A stretch of 64,000 nt of DNA from JAMOQA01 sp964420365 (GTDB lineage: Bacteria; Acidobacteriota; Polarisedimenticolia; J045): contig CAYQTA010000005.1 in the NCBI GenBank assembly GCA_964420365.1, forward strand, positions 1 to 64,000. Reading direction: 5' to 3'. The notes under the pieces were generated by a model. It ran no database searches. It was not told the origin of the DNA and saw only the letters and a program-made list of their open reading frames with translations. Below, piece by piece: positions 8,521 through 16,538 of the stretch. The translations under genes and the position numbers were made by a program. Every line of letters starts with the position of its first letter. The first letter of the stretch is position 1.

Positions 8521-9810
8521 GTGCGAACTCCACGGCGCGGTTCCGCGTTCGTCCCGTTCCTGGTCGTCCTGCTCGTCCTCGGGTTCCTCGCGGCCTGCAG
8601 TTCCGCCCCGAAGCAGCCGTCGGAGCTCGAGCAGGCCAGGAAGCTGCTCGACGAGGCGTGGGGCATGGGCGGCAACGGCCAGGTGCTGGTGGTTTCCCTG
8701 CTCTACGACTACCCGGACCTTGCGTACGCGAAGGAGAAGGTCGTCGAGGCGGCCAGGAGCCCGTCCCTCTCCCTCAAGGTCGAAGGGGCCCGGGTCCTCG
8801 CCCGCTGGGCGGACCCGGGGACGAAGGACCTGTTGCTCGAGCTGCTGAAGGACGACAACGACGTCGTCCGGCTGATCGCCGCCCGAACCCTCGCGAGGCT
8901 GGGGGATGCCTCCGGCAAGGAGATCCTGGAGGGAGCGATCCGGGACGCCGACGGCGCCCTCGAGCCGGACGTCTGCGCCGCGCTCCACGCGATCGGAGAG
9001 GACACCTGCCTCGCGCCCGCGATCAAGGACCTGGTCGCCAAGGACGACGCGAAGAGCGCCGCCGCCGCCGCGGTGCTCGGCGAGATCGGTACCGACAAGG
9101 CGCGCAACGCGCTCCGTCGCAAGCTGATGAACCTCTACAAGCAGCGGCGCAACCCGGCCATCGCTGCGCTCGCCGAGATCGGCAACCCGAAGGACGTGGC
9201 CGCGGTCGTCCCGTTCGCGAACTACAAGGACAACCTGCTCGCCGTGATCGACGCCCTGGGCACGTTCGGCGGCGACCAGGCGGTGCAGCACCTCCGCGGC
9301 TGGCTTGCCCAGAAGAAGGACCCGGTCGTCCGGGTGGCGGCCGCCTGCGCGCTGGTCCAGGCGGGCGTGGTCGACGACGACGTGGTCGCCGCCCTCGAAG
9401 AGGGTGCTTCCTCGGACAACAAGGCGGTCCGCGCCAAGGTCGCCCGGGGACTCCGGGGCAGCAGGGCGGACGGCAAGGTGGCCGCCGTCCTGGCGAAGCT
9501 CTGCGAGGACCCGGAGCCGTCCATCCGCCGGGACGCCCTGCTCGCCCTCGAGGGGCGGGTCGACGCCTCGGTGCTCCCGGCGCTCAGGAAGGCATGGGAG
9601 ATGGGCAGGGAGTCGAACCAGGAGGGCCCCGAGTACGAGTCGGCCCTTCTCGCCCTGCGCCTCGCGGCGAAGGTGCCGGGGGACGAGGCGCTGGCGCTCC
9701 TCGAGGAGGGGCTGGCCAGCCAGAACTGGGCCCACAACATCGAGGCGGCCCTCGGGATCCTCTGGCGGGCGGAGCACGGCATGCTCGGCCGGCAGCAGGA
9801 CGCCTCCTGA
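8521..9810 (+). CDS. HEAT-repeat lipoprotein
   Basis: Predicted periplasm-facing lipoprotein of 429 residues. The GTG start follows GAGAAGGAGG at ideal distance. A charged N terminus and hydrophobic core end in the lipobox LAAC with Cys26. The rest is a chain of about 30-residue alpha-hairpins of the HEAT/armadillo type, for example SLKVEGARVLARWADP, VVRLIAARTLARLGDA, AAAAVLGEIGT and VRVAAACALVQAG, giving a solenoid expected to bind other proteins. No catalytic motif is seen. A promoter with TTGAGC/GATAAT lies upstream. The function is unknown; a scaffolding role in the envelope is inference only. Confidence 0.8.
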   Translation: MRTPRRGSAFVPFLVVLLVLGFLAACSSAPKQPSELEQARKLLDEAWGMGGNGQVLVVSLLYDYPDLAYAKEKVVEAARSPSLSLKVEGARVLARWADPGTKDLLLELLKDDNDVVRLIAARTLARLGDASGKEILEGAIRDADGALEPDVCAALHAIGEDTCLAPAIKDLVAKDDAKSAAAAAVLGEIGTDKARNALRRKLMNLYKQRRNPAIAALAEIGNPKDVAAVVPFANYKDNLLAVIDALGTFGGDQAVQHLRGWLAQKKDPVVRVAAACALVQAGVVDDDVVAALEEGASSDNKAVRAKVARGLRGSRADGKVAAVLAKLCEDPEPSIRRDALLALEGRVDASVLPALRKAWEMGRESNQEGPEYESALLALRLAAKVPGDEALALLEEGLASQNWAHNIEAALGILWRAEHGMLGRQQDAS

Positions 9811-9838
9811 TTCCCGGCAGGCAGCCTTCACCCATGCA

Positions 9839-9868
9839 CGCGCGCGGCCCGGTCCCGGACCGCGCGCG
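9839..9868 (+). terminator. GC hairpin downstream of HEAT lipoprotein gene
   Basis: CGCGCGCGG (9839-9847) pairs perfectly with CCGCGCGCG (9860-9868) around a 12-base loop. There is no T-run after it. It lies between the lipoprotein gene and the aminotransferase gene and could be a terminator, an attenuator or an mRNA end stabiliser. Confidence 0.4.
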
Positions 9869-9889
9869 CCATCCCCGGGGGACGGGTCG

Positions 9890-11107
9890 ATGACGCTCAG
9901 CAAGGTGGCGAGGAGCATCGGGGAGTCGGTGACCCTCCGGCTCAACCAGGAGGCGGCGGCCCTGCGCGCGCGGGGGGAGCCGGTGATCCATCTCGGGGGA
10001 GGGGAACCGAAGGGGAAGGCCCCCCGGGAGGCGATCGATGCGGCGATCGAGATCCTCGGGACCGCCGAGATCCGGTACGCCCCGGCGGCGGGGATCCTCC
10101 CGCTCAAGGAGGCGATCGTTCGGTACACGTCCCGCTTCTACGGGAGGGACGTGACGCCGTCGAACGTGATCGTCTCCGGGGGCGCGAAGCAGGCCCTCGC
10201 CGTCGCGCTCCAGGCGGTGGTCGACCCGGGAGACGAGGTGATCTTCCCGGTGCCGTACTGGGTCAGCTACCCGGCGATGGTGCGCCTGGCCGGCGGCGTG
10301 CCGGTGCCGGTGGCCGCCTCGGACGGGTCGCTCATGCCCTCCATCGCGGACCTCGAGCGCGCCGTGACCCCGCGTACCCGGGCGATCCTGCTCAACAGCC
10401 CGAACAACCCCTCCGGGGTCGTCTACCCGGAGGACCTGGTCGCCGGTCTCGTCGAGCTGTGCGAGGGGCGGGACCTCTGGCTGATCACCGACGACATCTA
10501 CCAGCGCCTGGTTTTCGAGGGGAAGACCGTTCCCGGCGCGTGGCGGTTCACCGACCGGGACGTGGAGGATTCCCGGGTGGTGGTCGTCAACGGGGTCAGC
10601 AAGCAGTACGCGATGACCGGCTTCCGGATCGGCTGGGCCGTCGGTAACCGGGAGCTGATCGGCGCGATGGCGCGCATCCAGGGGCACCAGACGTCGGGAA
10701 CCTCGATCGTGATGCAGGCGGCGGCCGCCGCCGCCCTCGACGGGGACCAGCGGGTGGTCACCGAGTTGCGGGAGACCCTCGAGCGAAATCGCGGGGTCCT
10801 CCTCGAGGCGCTCGCCGCCATCGATGGCGTGGGTGTCGTGCCGCCCGACGGGACGTTCTACTGCTTCGCCGACTTCCGGGCCTACGACGAGGACTCGACC
10901 CGGTTGGCCGGGTTCCTCCTCGACAAGGTCCGGGTCGTCACGGTACCGGGGATCGACTTCGGCATGGACGGTCACCTCCGGATCAGCTTCTGCGGCGGGG
11001 CGGACGAGATCGCCGAGGGGATCGCGCGGATCCGCTGGGCCCTCGACCCGGCCGCGCCGCGGGAGCTGGTTCTCGGCGACCGGACCCTGGTGAGGGACTG
11101 GGAGTGA
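9890..11107 (+). CDS. Class I/II PLP aminotransferase (aspartate aminotransferase type)
   Basis: Pyridoxal-phosphate aminotransferase of the prokaryotic Ib aspartate aminotransferase group, interconverting aspartate and oxaloacetate or a related amino acid. In 405 residues: GGGEPKGKAP and IRYAPAAGILPLKEAI (about 35-75), SGGAKQALAVALQA, PYWVSYP, LNSPNNPSG (about 165-173), ITDDIYQRL, and the Schiff-base lysine in NGVSKQYAMTGFRIGW (about 232-247). HLRISFCGG near the C terminus holds the carboxylate-binding Arg. GGEP instead of the usual GEPDF is a variation seen in some members. ATG at 9890 follows GGGGGACGG. Its TGA overlaps the GTG of the next gene. Exact substrate not assignable. Confidence 0.88.
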   Translation: MTLSKVARSIGESVTLRLNQEAAALRARGEPVIHLGGGEPKGKAPREAIDAAIEILGTAEIRYAPAAGILPLKEAIVRYTSRFYGRDVTPSNVIVSGGAKQALAVALQAVVDPGDEVIFPVPYWVSYPAMVRLAGGVPVPVAASDGSLMPSIADLERAVTPRTRAILLNSPNNPSGVVYPEDLVAGLVELCEGRDLWLITDDIYQRLVFEGKTVPGAWRFTDRDVEDSRVVVVNGVSKQYAMTGFRIGWAVGNRELIGAMARIQGHQTSGTSIVMQAAAAAALDGDQRVVTELRETLERNRGVLLEALAAIDGVGVVPPDGTFYCFADFRAYDEDSTRLAGFLLDKVRVVTVPGIDFGMDGHLRISFCGGADEIAEGIARIRWALDPAAPRELVLGDRTLVRDWE

Positions 11108-12924
11108 GTGCCGGGGCTCCCCGGGCCCGCGCCGCGCGCCTGGCCCGGTGGGCCCTTCCCCTGCTCGCCGCCGGTCTCCCGGCGGCCCGGGCCCTTCCCG
11201 GGACGGCCGAGCTGCCCTGGATCGGCGCCGCCGCCACGTTTCCCCCGGGGGGGGCGCTGCCGGTTCCGCCCCTGGTGCCGTTGCTCCTGGCCGTGCCCCT
11301 CCACGTTCCCGGCGGAGGAGCGGGGCTGTTCCTCGCCCGGGTGGTCCCGGTCTTCCTCGCCGCGACCGCGCTCCTCCTGGCGTCCCGCCTCGCGGCGGCC
11401 CGGGCCGGGGCCGGGGCCGGGTGGGGCGTGCTCCTCGCTGCCGTGGCCCTCGCGGCCCTGCCGGGAGCCCCGTTCCCCGCGTCCCTCGGCGCGCTGGCGC
11501 CGACCGGTGCAGGGGCCCTCCTCGCGGTCGCGCTCGTGCTTGCCCTCGACGGGGCCCACCGGCGGGACCTGCCCGACGGCCTGCTCGCCCTCGCGGGGGC
11601 AGCCGGCGGCCTGCTCGCCCTCGCCCTCGGGATCTCGTGGCTGCTCGCCGCCGTCGCCGGGGCGGCCTGGGCGGGAGGGTGCGCGGCCCGGGGAGCCTGG
11701 GCGGGACTGTCCGGGCGGCGGGCGGCGGCGCTGGTCCTGGTGCCTGCGGTCTTCGTGCTCCTGCCCGTCGCGGCCTGGAACGTTTTCGGGGCCCGGGACC
11801 CGGTGCTCGTCTGCCGGGACGGGGCGCTGGCGGCATTCCTGGCGGGGGAGCCGGGGCTCGGTCCCGCCCCGGGCACGTGGCCCCGGGAGGCCCTGGAAGT
11901 CCGGCTCGACCCGGTTCCCGGCCTCCTCGGGCGGGACCGGGCCGCCGATCACCGGCGGTTCTTCACCGCGCGGTGGCTCCGGGGATGGCTCGCGGATCCC
12001 GGTTCCCGGGTGCGCCATGCCCTGGCCGCGGCGGCCCAGCTCGCCCGGCCCGTCCCCCTCGACGACGCGGGGGCGGGGACGGCTCCGCCGCGAGCGAGCC
12101 GCTGGGCGGCGGGCCTGCTCGGGGCGTTCCTCGCCGCCGGTGCGGTCCTCGGCCTGCGGCGGGGAGACCCGGCGGTCCCGGTCGGCCTCGCTCTCGGGGC
12201 GCTGGCCGTTCTCGGGGCGCCCCCCTCGGAGACCGGCCGGGCGCCCCTCCTCGCGGTGCTGCTCGCCCTGGGCGTCGCCGGCTGGGGAACGGCCTTCCGG
12301 GGCCGCGCCCGGCCGGTGTTCCCGGTGCTGCTCGCCTCCGCGCTGGCCGCGGCGGGGGTTCTCGCGGCCGCCCGCGCCCCGGCGCCGCGGTTCCTGCCGC
12401 CGGACCTGCGCCGCGGCCTGGGGCTCCTCGCCGCGAGGGCGGCCGGGAACGAGGCCCGGGCCCTCGTGCTGGCCGGCCTCGCCGCCGCCGGGGACGATCC
12501 CCGGGCGACCTGGTACGGCGCCCGGGCGGCGGAGCGGGTCGGGGCCTGGCAGGAGGCGGTCGGGGGGTGGGGCCGGCTGGCGGGCGCGGAGACCCTGCAC
12601 CCCGCGTTCCGGCAGGAGGCGCGGCTCGGCCTCGCGCGCTGCCGGGCATTTCTCGGGGACGGGACGGGGGCCCTCGCGGCGTACGACGCGTTCCTCGCCG
12701 AGGCACGCTCCCCGGAGGGAGCCGACGTGAACCTGCCGCTCGCCGGCGTGCCCCCCGTCACGGCCTGCCTGGTGCGGCTCGAGCGGTCGGAGCTGCTCGC
12801 CGCCCTGGGCCGGCGGGAGGAGGCCCTCGCCGACCTCGCGCGGGTCGGCGAGGACTGCGGGTCCGTGGAGGGCCTCGCCCACCGGGCGCGGGAGATTCTC
12901 ACGTCGCTGGCCGCGATGGAGTGA
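11104..12924 (+). CDS. Large integral membrane protein with C-terminal TPR-like region
   Basis: Unrecognised 606-residue protein. The first ~230 residues form seven or more hydrophobic helices rich in Ala/Leu. A soluble loop around 240-310 follows, then another helical membrane block to about 420. The last ~180 residues are soluble and TPR-like (AAAGDDPRATWYGARAAERVGAWQEAV, shown here only in part: AGDDPRATWYGARA; LGLARCRAFLGDGTGALAAY). The layout recalls glycosyltransferase-39/O-mannosyltransferase-like multi-spanning proteins, but I cannot see the acidic DD/DE pair after helix 1 that those enzymes need. The GTG start overlaps the aminotransferase stop (GTGA). A convergent ABC operon follows. 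Confidence 0.6.
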   Translation: MSAGAPRARAARLARWALPLLAAGLPAARALPGTAELPWIGAAATFPPGGALPVPPLVPLLLAVPLHVPGGGAGLFLARVVPVFLAATALLLASRLAAARAGAGAGWGVLLAAVALAALPGAPFPASLGALAPTGAGALLAVALVLALDGAHRRDLPDGLLALAGAAGGLLALALGISWLLAAVAGAAWAGGCAARGAWAGLSGRRAAALVLVPAVFVLLPVAAWNVFGARDPVLVCRDGALAAFLAGEPGLGPAPGTWPREALEVRLDPVPGLLGRDRAADHRRFFTARWLRGWLADPGSRVRHALAAAAQLARPVPLDDAGAGTAPPRASRWAAGLLGAFLAAGAVLGLRRGDPAVPVGLALGALAVLGAPPSETGRAPLLAVLLALGVAGWGTAFRGRARPVFPVLLASALAAAGVLAAARAPAPRFLPPDLRRGLGLLAARAAGNEARALVLAGLAAAGDDPRATWYGARAAERVGAWQEAVGGWGRLAGAETLHPAFRQEARLGLARCRAFLGDGTGALAAYDAFLAEARSPEGADVNLPLAGVPPVTACLVRLERSELLAALGRREEALADLARVGEDCGSVEGLAHRAREILTSLAAME

Positions 12925-12966
12925 TTTCCCCGGGCCCGGAACAGGCCTAGGTCCGGGGTACACCGG

Positions 12967-12981
12967 CGCCCGTGCCGGGCG
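12967..12981. terminator. Hairpin between convergent genes
   Basis: CGCCCG (12967-12972), loop TGC, CGGGCG (12976-12981). It lies in the 146-base gap between the membrane protein (+) and the ABC permease (-). It lacks a T-run on either strand, so Rho-assisted termination is more likely. I see nothing else in this gap. Confidence 0.35.
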
Positions 12982-13070
12982 TCCCCGCCCTCGAGACTCG
13001 ACGATCCGCCCCGCACCCGGTCCCGTCGGGGCCGGCTCGAAAGCCCCGCGCCCCGCGGGAGGCGGAGGTG

Positions 13071-13856
13071 CTAGAACCGCAGGGACCCGGCCCACGCGAG
13101 GACGCACAGCAGGGGGATGCCGGCGAGGAGCAGGAGGGCCCGGCGCAACCGGTGCCGGCCCGCCGGTTCCCCCGTCGCCTCCGCGGCGAACGAGGTGGCG
13201 AGGAGGAGGGCCGCCAGCAGCAGGAGGAACGCGTCGACGAGGCGCAGGCCCGCCCCGCTCCGGACGTCCAGGCCGACGACGACCACGAGGGACGTCCCGA
13301 GCACGAGAAGCCCGCCGAGGAAGACCGCGGGGAGGGAACGCCCGCCGAGGGTGGCGAGGATGGAGCCGGCGGAGAAGACCACCAGGAGGACCGCGGCCGG
13401 CAGGACGAGGATGGGGAGGGGGGGCGTCTCCACGAGGAACGGGGAAAGGGGATCCCCGCTTCCCGCCGCGAGACCCGCCAGGACCCAGCCGGCGAGGGAG
13501 GCCGCGACGGCCACGACGAGCGCGGCGAGGGCGACCAGGTGGCGCAGGAGCCAGGGAAGCCACCGGGGGACGGGTCGGTCGAGGAGGAAGCGGCGGGTTC
13601 CTTCCCTCCGGTCGGCCTCGAGCTGGTGGATCGGGAGCACCAGCGCCCACAGCGGCCAGAAGAAGAGCAGGAAGAACGCGGGAAGGAACGTCTCGGTCAC
13701 GTCGGCCGCGGAGAAGCGGAGCAGCTCGGGCCAGCCGGGGCGCCCCCTGCCGGCGAGGGCGACCAGCGCCAGGGGGATGCCGAGCCCCGCCCCGGCCCCG
13801 AGGAGGGCCGGCAGCCGGATCCGTCGCCACTCGAGCCAGGCCAGCGCGTCAAGCAT
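13071..13856 (-). CDS. ABC transporter permease (ABC-2-like)
   Basis: Membrane subunit of a small exporter. The 261-residue protein has about six hydrophobic segments: LPALLGAGAGLGIPLALVAL, TFLPAFFLLFFWPLWALVLP, LVALAALVVAVAASLAGWVL, PILVLPAAVLLVVFSAGSIL, AVFLGGLLVLGTSLVVVVGL and a C-terminal pair. The cytoplasmic stretch EADRREGTRRFLLDRP after the second helix resembles the coupling region of ABC-2 permeases. ATG overlaps the end of the ATPase gene by 8 bases. With the upstream GntR regulator it forms an YtrAB-like regulator-ATPase-permease operon. The substrate is unknown; related systems respond to cell-wall-active compounds. Confidence 0.8.
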   Translation of the reverse strand: MLDALAWLEWRRIRLPALLGAGAGLGIPLALVALAGRGRPGWPELLRFSAADVTETFLPAFFLLFFWPLWALVLPIHQLEADRREGTRRFLLDRPVPRWLPWLLRHLVALAALVVAVAASLAGWVLAGLAAGSGDPLSPFLVETPPLPILVLPAAVLLVVFSAGSILATLGGRSLPAVFLGGLLVLGTSLVVVVGLDVRSGAGLRLVDAFLLLLAALLLATSFAAEATGEPAGRHRLRRALLLLAGIPLLCVLAWAGSLRF

Positions 13857-14781
13857 GGGCGGTCTCCCTTGCGCCGGTACCGTCGGCCGGCACGGCCTCG
13901 CGCCCGAGGCGGGCGACGAGGATCTCCTCGAGGGGAAGGGGACGGACGTCGACGCTCCGGGCTCCGGCCGCGCGGAGCCGCTCGACCAGCTCCGAGGTCG
14001 GCGCGTCGGCGATCGCCTCGAGGACGTGGCCGTCCCGCCGCACCCGGAGGCGCCCGGGGACGGTCTCCGGTGCGGGCGCGTCTCCCTCGAAGACTGCCGT
14101 CACCCCGTGGACGCGCTCGCGGAGGGTCTCCACCGCCTCGTCCAGGACGACCCGGCCGCGGTCGATGATGGCGATCCGCTCGGCGATCCGTTCCAGGTCC
14201 TGCACCAGGTGGGAGGCCCAGACGACCGCGTGGCCCTCGGCGAGGATCGCCTCGAGGAGTCCCTCGAGGACCTCGCGGCGGGCAAGCGGGTCGAGGCCCG
14301 ACGTCGGGTCGTCCAGCAGGAGCAGCTCGGGGCGGCAGGCCACGGCGAGCACGAGGGCCACGCGGGCCCGCTGTCCCCTGGAGAGGGTCTCGATCCGGGC
14401 GCGCCGGGGAAGCTCCAGCCGATCGAGGAGACGCTCGGCGAGGCGCCGGTCCCAGCGCGGGTGGAGGCGGCCGGCAAACCAGGTGATCTCGTCCACCGTC
14501 ATGGAGGGGTAGAGGTGGCTCTCGTCGGCCATCAGGGCGACTCGCTCGCGCACCGCGAGGCCCTGGCGTACCGGGTCGAGGCCCAGGACGCGGACGCGGC
14601 CCGAGTCCGGCCACAGGTCGCCGAGGGCGATCCGAAGCGCGGTGGTCTTGCCGGCTCCATTCCGGCCGACGAGGCCGAGAACCGTTCCGGGGGGCACGGA
14701 GAGGTCGAGGCCGTCCAGGGCGACGGTGCGGCCGAACGTCCGGCGAACGGCGGCGAAGGAGAGGGCGGGTTCCGTGGTCAT
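13849..14781 (-). CDS. ABC transporter ATP-binding protein
   Basis: ATPase subunit, 310 residues. Walker A GRNGAGKTTALR (about 39-50), Q-loop region ALMADESHLYPSMTVDEI, signature LSRGQRARVAL (Arg in place of the first Gly of LSGGQ), Walker B LLLLDDPTSGLDPLA with Asp where Glu is usual, and switch His in VVWASHL. The DDP variant is known from YtrB/BcrA-like ATPases linked to GntR regulators. A C-terminal domain of ~90 residues (from about 220) follows, ending in LPLEEILVARLG. Start ATG overlaps the regulator's stop by 4 bases; the permease overlaps at the other end. Confidence 0.9.
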   Translation of the reverse strand: MTTEPALSFAAVRRTFGRTVALDGLDLSVPPGTVLGLVGRNGAGKTTALRIALGDLWPDSGRVRVLGLDPVRQGLAVRERVALMADESHLYPSMTVDEITWFAGRLHPRWDRRLAERLLDRLELPRRARIETLSRGQRARVALVLAVACRPELLLLDDPTSGLDPLARREVLEGLLEAILAEGHAVVWASHLVQDLERIAERIAIIDRGRVVLDEAVETLRERVHGVTAVFEGDAPAPETVPGRLRVRRDGHVLEAIADAPTSELVERLRAAGARSVDVRPLPLEEILVARLGREAVPADGTGARETAHA

Positions 14782-15200
14782 CGGGGGTCCTCCTCGTGGG
14801 GGGCGGGGAAGGGGGAGGGCTCGGGGTGTGCCCGGAGACGGGCGGCGAGCCGGTCGGGAAGCCCCGCGGGATCGGCGCCGAGGCGGCGGACCTCGTCGAT
14901 CAGCCGGTCGAGGAGCTCGTCGACGGCACGGGAGAGCGCGGGGTCGGTCCCGGGGCCCCCGGGGCGGTGGGTGACGAACGTCCCGCGGCCGACCCTGGAC
15001 GTGACGAGCCCCGCTTCCTCGAGGGCCCGGACGGCGCGGGCGGCGGTGTTGCGGTTGACCCGGGCGAGGACCGCCAGCTCCCGGACGGTCGGCAGCTTGT
15101 CGCCGGGCCGCAGGGCGCCGAGGAGGATCCGGCGCCGCAGCTCCTCGAAGAGCTGGCGGTAGAGGGGAACCGGGCTGCGGGTGTCGAGGGCGAGATCCAC
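14778..15200 (-). CDS. GntR-family regulator, YtrA type
   Basis: Transcription factor of 140 residues: an N-terminal winged helix (VPLYRQLFEELRRRILLGAL, LPTVRELAVLARVNRNTAAR, then GLVTSRVGRGTFV, about 11-76) and a short helical C-terminal tail of ~60 residues instead of a large effector domain. That size is typical of the YtrA subfamily, whose genes precede an ABC transporter they repress. The GTG start has AGGAGG 4-10 bases upstream. A perfect 12-base palindrome lies just ahead of the ribosome site, so autoregulation of the three-gene operon is likely. Confidence 0.9.
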   Translation of the reverse strand: MDLALDTRSPVPLYRQLFEELRRRILLGALRPGDKLPTVRELAVLARVNRNTAARAVRALEEAGLVTSRVGRGTFVTHRPGGPGTDPALSRAVDELLDRLIDEVRRLGADPAGLPDRLAARLRAHPEPSPFPAPHEEDPR

Positions 15201-15209
15201 GCGGCCTCC

Positions 15210-15240
15210 TTGTCCTAATGTCCTAGGACAATGTAGACAA
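15210..15240 (-). promoter_or_regulatory. Operator/promoter of the GntR-ABC operon
   Basis: Perfect palindrome TGTCCTAGGACA at 15219-15230. Overlapping it, TTGTCCTA (15210-15217) and TAGGACAA (15224-15231) form a second inverted repeat around ATGTCC. Read on the minus strand, TTGTCT (15240-15235), 17 bases and TAGGAC (15217-15212) make a plausible -35/-10 that these repeats cover. This is the expected arrangement for a self-repressing GntR regulator. Confidence 0.6.
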
Positions 15241-15289
15241 TGAGTGGCTCCCTGTCAAGGCCCTCGCGCACGCACTTCCCGGGTGTCGC

Positions 15290-15301
15290 GCAACCGGTTG
15301 C
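15290..15301. repeat. 12-base perfect palindrome GCAACCGGTTGC
   Basis: Perfect inverted repeat in the 144-base gap between the GntR operon start and the end of the metzincin-like gene. No promoter element is obvious beside it. It could be a protein-binding site or chance. Confidence 0.35.
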
Positions 15302-15315
15302 CCGACTGCAAGGAA

Positions 15316-15334
15316 CGCCCGGGTGTCCCGGGCG
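15316..15334 (-). terminator. Hairpin after the metzincin-like gene
   Basis: CGCCCGGG (15316-15323), loop TGT, CCCGGGCG (15327-15334): 8 perfect G/C-rich pairs lying 10 bases beyond the stop of the minus-strand gene. No U-tract follows, so it would be a Rho-aided or processing stem. Confidence 0.45.
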
Positions 15335-15344
15335 AACGGGGGGG

Positions 15345-16505
15345 TCAGGTCTCCTCGTCGAAGAGGAGCTCGGCCTTGATCTCGGCTTCCTCTTCGAGGT
15401 TTCCGCCGAGGGCGGCGGCGAGGACGCCGATGGTCGCCATGAAGGCGGCGTAGCCCGGGATCGAGAGCCGCTCCGGCGGGACACCCGCCCAGCCGGCGAA
15501 GACGTCGATGGGCAGCGCCGCGGCCACCGCCCAGGAGACGGCGAAGAGGACGAACCACAGGGATGCGAGCCCCAGCACCAGCGTCCCGAACAGCACGATC
15601 CGGGTCCGGGCGAGCTGCTCGCGCCAGCCATGCTCGCGGCCGACCTGCGACAGGTTCTGGCCCCAGAACAGGAAGACGGTGGCGACCAGCACGGCCACGG
15701 CCGGGGCGGCGAAGAGCCACGCTCGCCCGAGGTGGGCCCCGACCTCCCACGACTCGGCGGTCAGCAGGAGGTAGACCAGGGAGACCGCGGCGGCGGCGGT
15801 CAGGCGGCCGAGGTAGAGGGGCATGTTCCAGGGTCGGACCCCCAGGATGTCCCGGACGATACCCCGCGGGTCCGACCAGAAGGCGCGCCAGTAGAACGTG
15901 ATCACGGCCCACCGGGCCCGCTGCTCCTCGAGGCGGGCGTCCGTGACGTCCCGGAGGTTCGCGACGACGGTCTCCCGCTGCTCGGGGGGATAGGGCTCCA
16001 GGGACGCCTCGGTGGGTTCCTCGAAGGGACGCATCGGGCCGGTTTCCGCGTGTCCCAGCCCGAAGAGGTGGCCGAGCAGGTGCAGCGCCAGTGCCGCGAT
16101 CCGGTCGGCGAGGGGGGCCCCGTTGCCCAGGCGGGCCGTCGACAGGACCGCGGCCTCGAGGGCCGACGAGGGAATCCCGATCGCGGCCACCCGGTGGCGG
16201 GGGATCAGCTCGTTGGGGACCACCACGAGCACGTAGTCCCAGTGGCGGGCGAGCTTCTCCTCCGCTCCCAGCTCGAGGAGTTCGAGGGGATCGAGGGCGC
16301 CGCTCGGCGGGTGGACCCGCCGCTCGACGAACGGCATCTCCCAGGCGAACTCGGGGAACCAGGACGAGAGCAGGTCGAGAAGCCGGTCCCGCCCTTCCCG
16401 GTAGGCCCGGAGGAGGACCGGGTCGGTGACGTCGGCGGCGAGGACCCACCCGATGACGAGACGGGCAGGGGCGGGGGTCGTTCCTTCCCGGTCGGTGGCG
16501 TGCAT
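15345..16505 (-). CDS. Membrane protein with degenerate metzincin-like zinc motif
   Basis: 386 residues. The N-terminal ~230 residues look like a soluble zincin-type domain ending in HLLGHLFGLGH (His142, His146, Gly149, His152). This matches the metzincin/archaemetzincin pattern HExxHxxGxxH except that Leu143 replaces the catalytic Glu. Hydrophobic segments follow at about 245-380 (for example TAAAAVSLVYLLLTA, APAVAVLVATVFLFW, GLASLWFVLFAVSWAVAAAL). The protein may bind zinc without hydrolysis, or act as a receptor. I chose the ATG at 16505: TAGACT lies 7 bases upstream (16518-16513), suggesting a leaderless message, and longer starts run into the divergent gene. Function unknown. Confidence 0.7.
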   Translation of the reverse strand: MHATDREGTTPAPARLVIGWVLAADVTDPVLLRAYREGRDRLLDLLSSWFPEFAWEMPFVERRVHPPSGALDPLELLELGAEEKLARHWDYVLVVVPNELIPRHRVAAIGIPSSALEAAVLSTARLGNGAPLADRIAALALHLLGHLFGLGHAETGPMRPFEEPTEASLEPYPPEQRETVVANLRDVTDARLEEQRARWAVITFYWRAFWSDPRGIVRDILGVRPWNMPLYLGRLTAAAAVSLVYLLLTAESWEVGAHLGRAWLFAAPAVAVLVATVFLFWGQNLSQVGREHGWREQLARTRIVLFGTLVLGLASLWFVLFAVSWAVAAALPIDVFAGWAGVPPERLSIPGYAAFMATIGVLAAALGGNLEEEAEIKAELLFDEET

Positions 16506-16512
16506 GGCGGAG

Positions 16513-16529
16513 AGTCTACCTGCTATCGT
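16513..16529. promoter_or_regulatory. Overlapping divergent -10 boxes
   Basis: Minus-strand TAGACT (16518-16513) and plus-strand TGCTATCGT (16521-16529, extended -10) are 5 bases apart. Each lies 7-9 bases from its gene's start codon. The polymerase footprints would overlap, so the two genes could not start at the same moment. -35 matches are poor. Confidence 0.45.
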
Positions 16530-16538
16530 GCCCTCCCG

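Noticed and set aside
10972..13830. Very long minus-strand open frame across the aminotransferase and membrane protein genes
   Set aside because: Composition is Pro/Arg/Gly-rich without family motifs, and the plus strand carries clear genes. It reflects scarcity of stop codons in GC-rich DNA.
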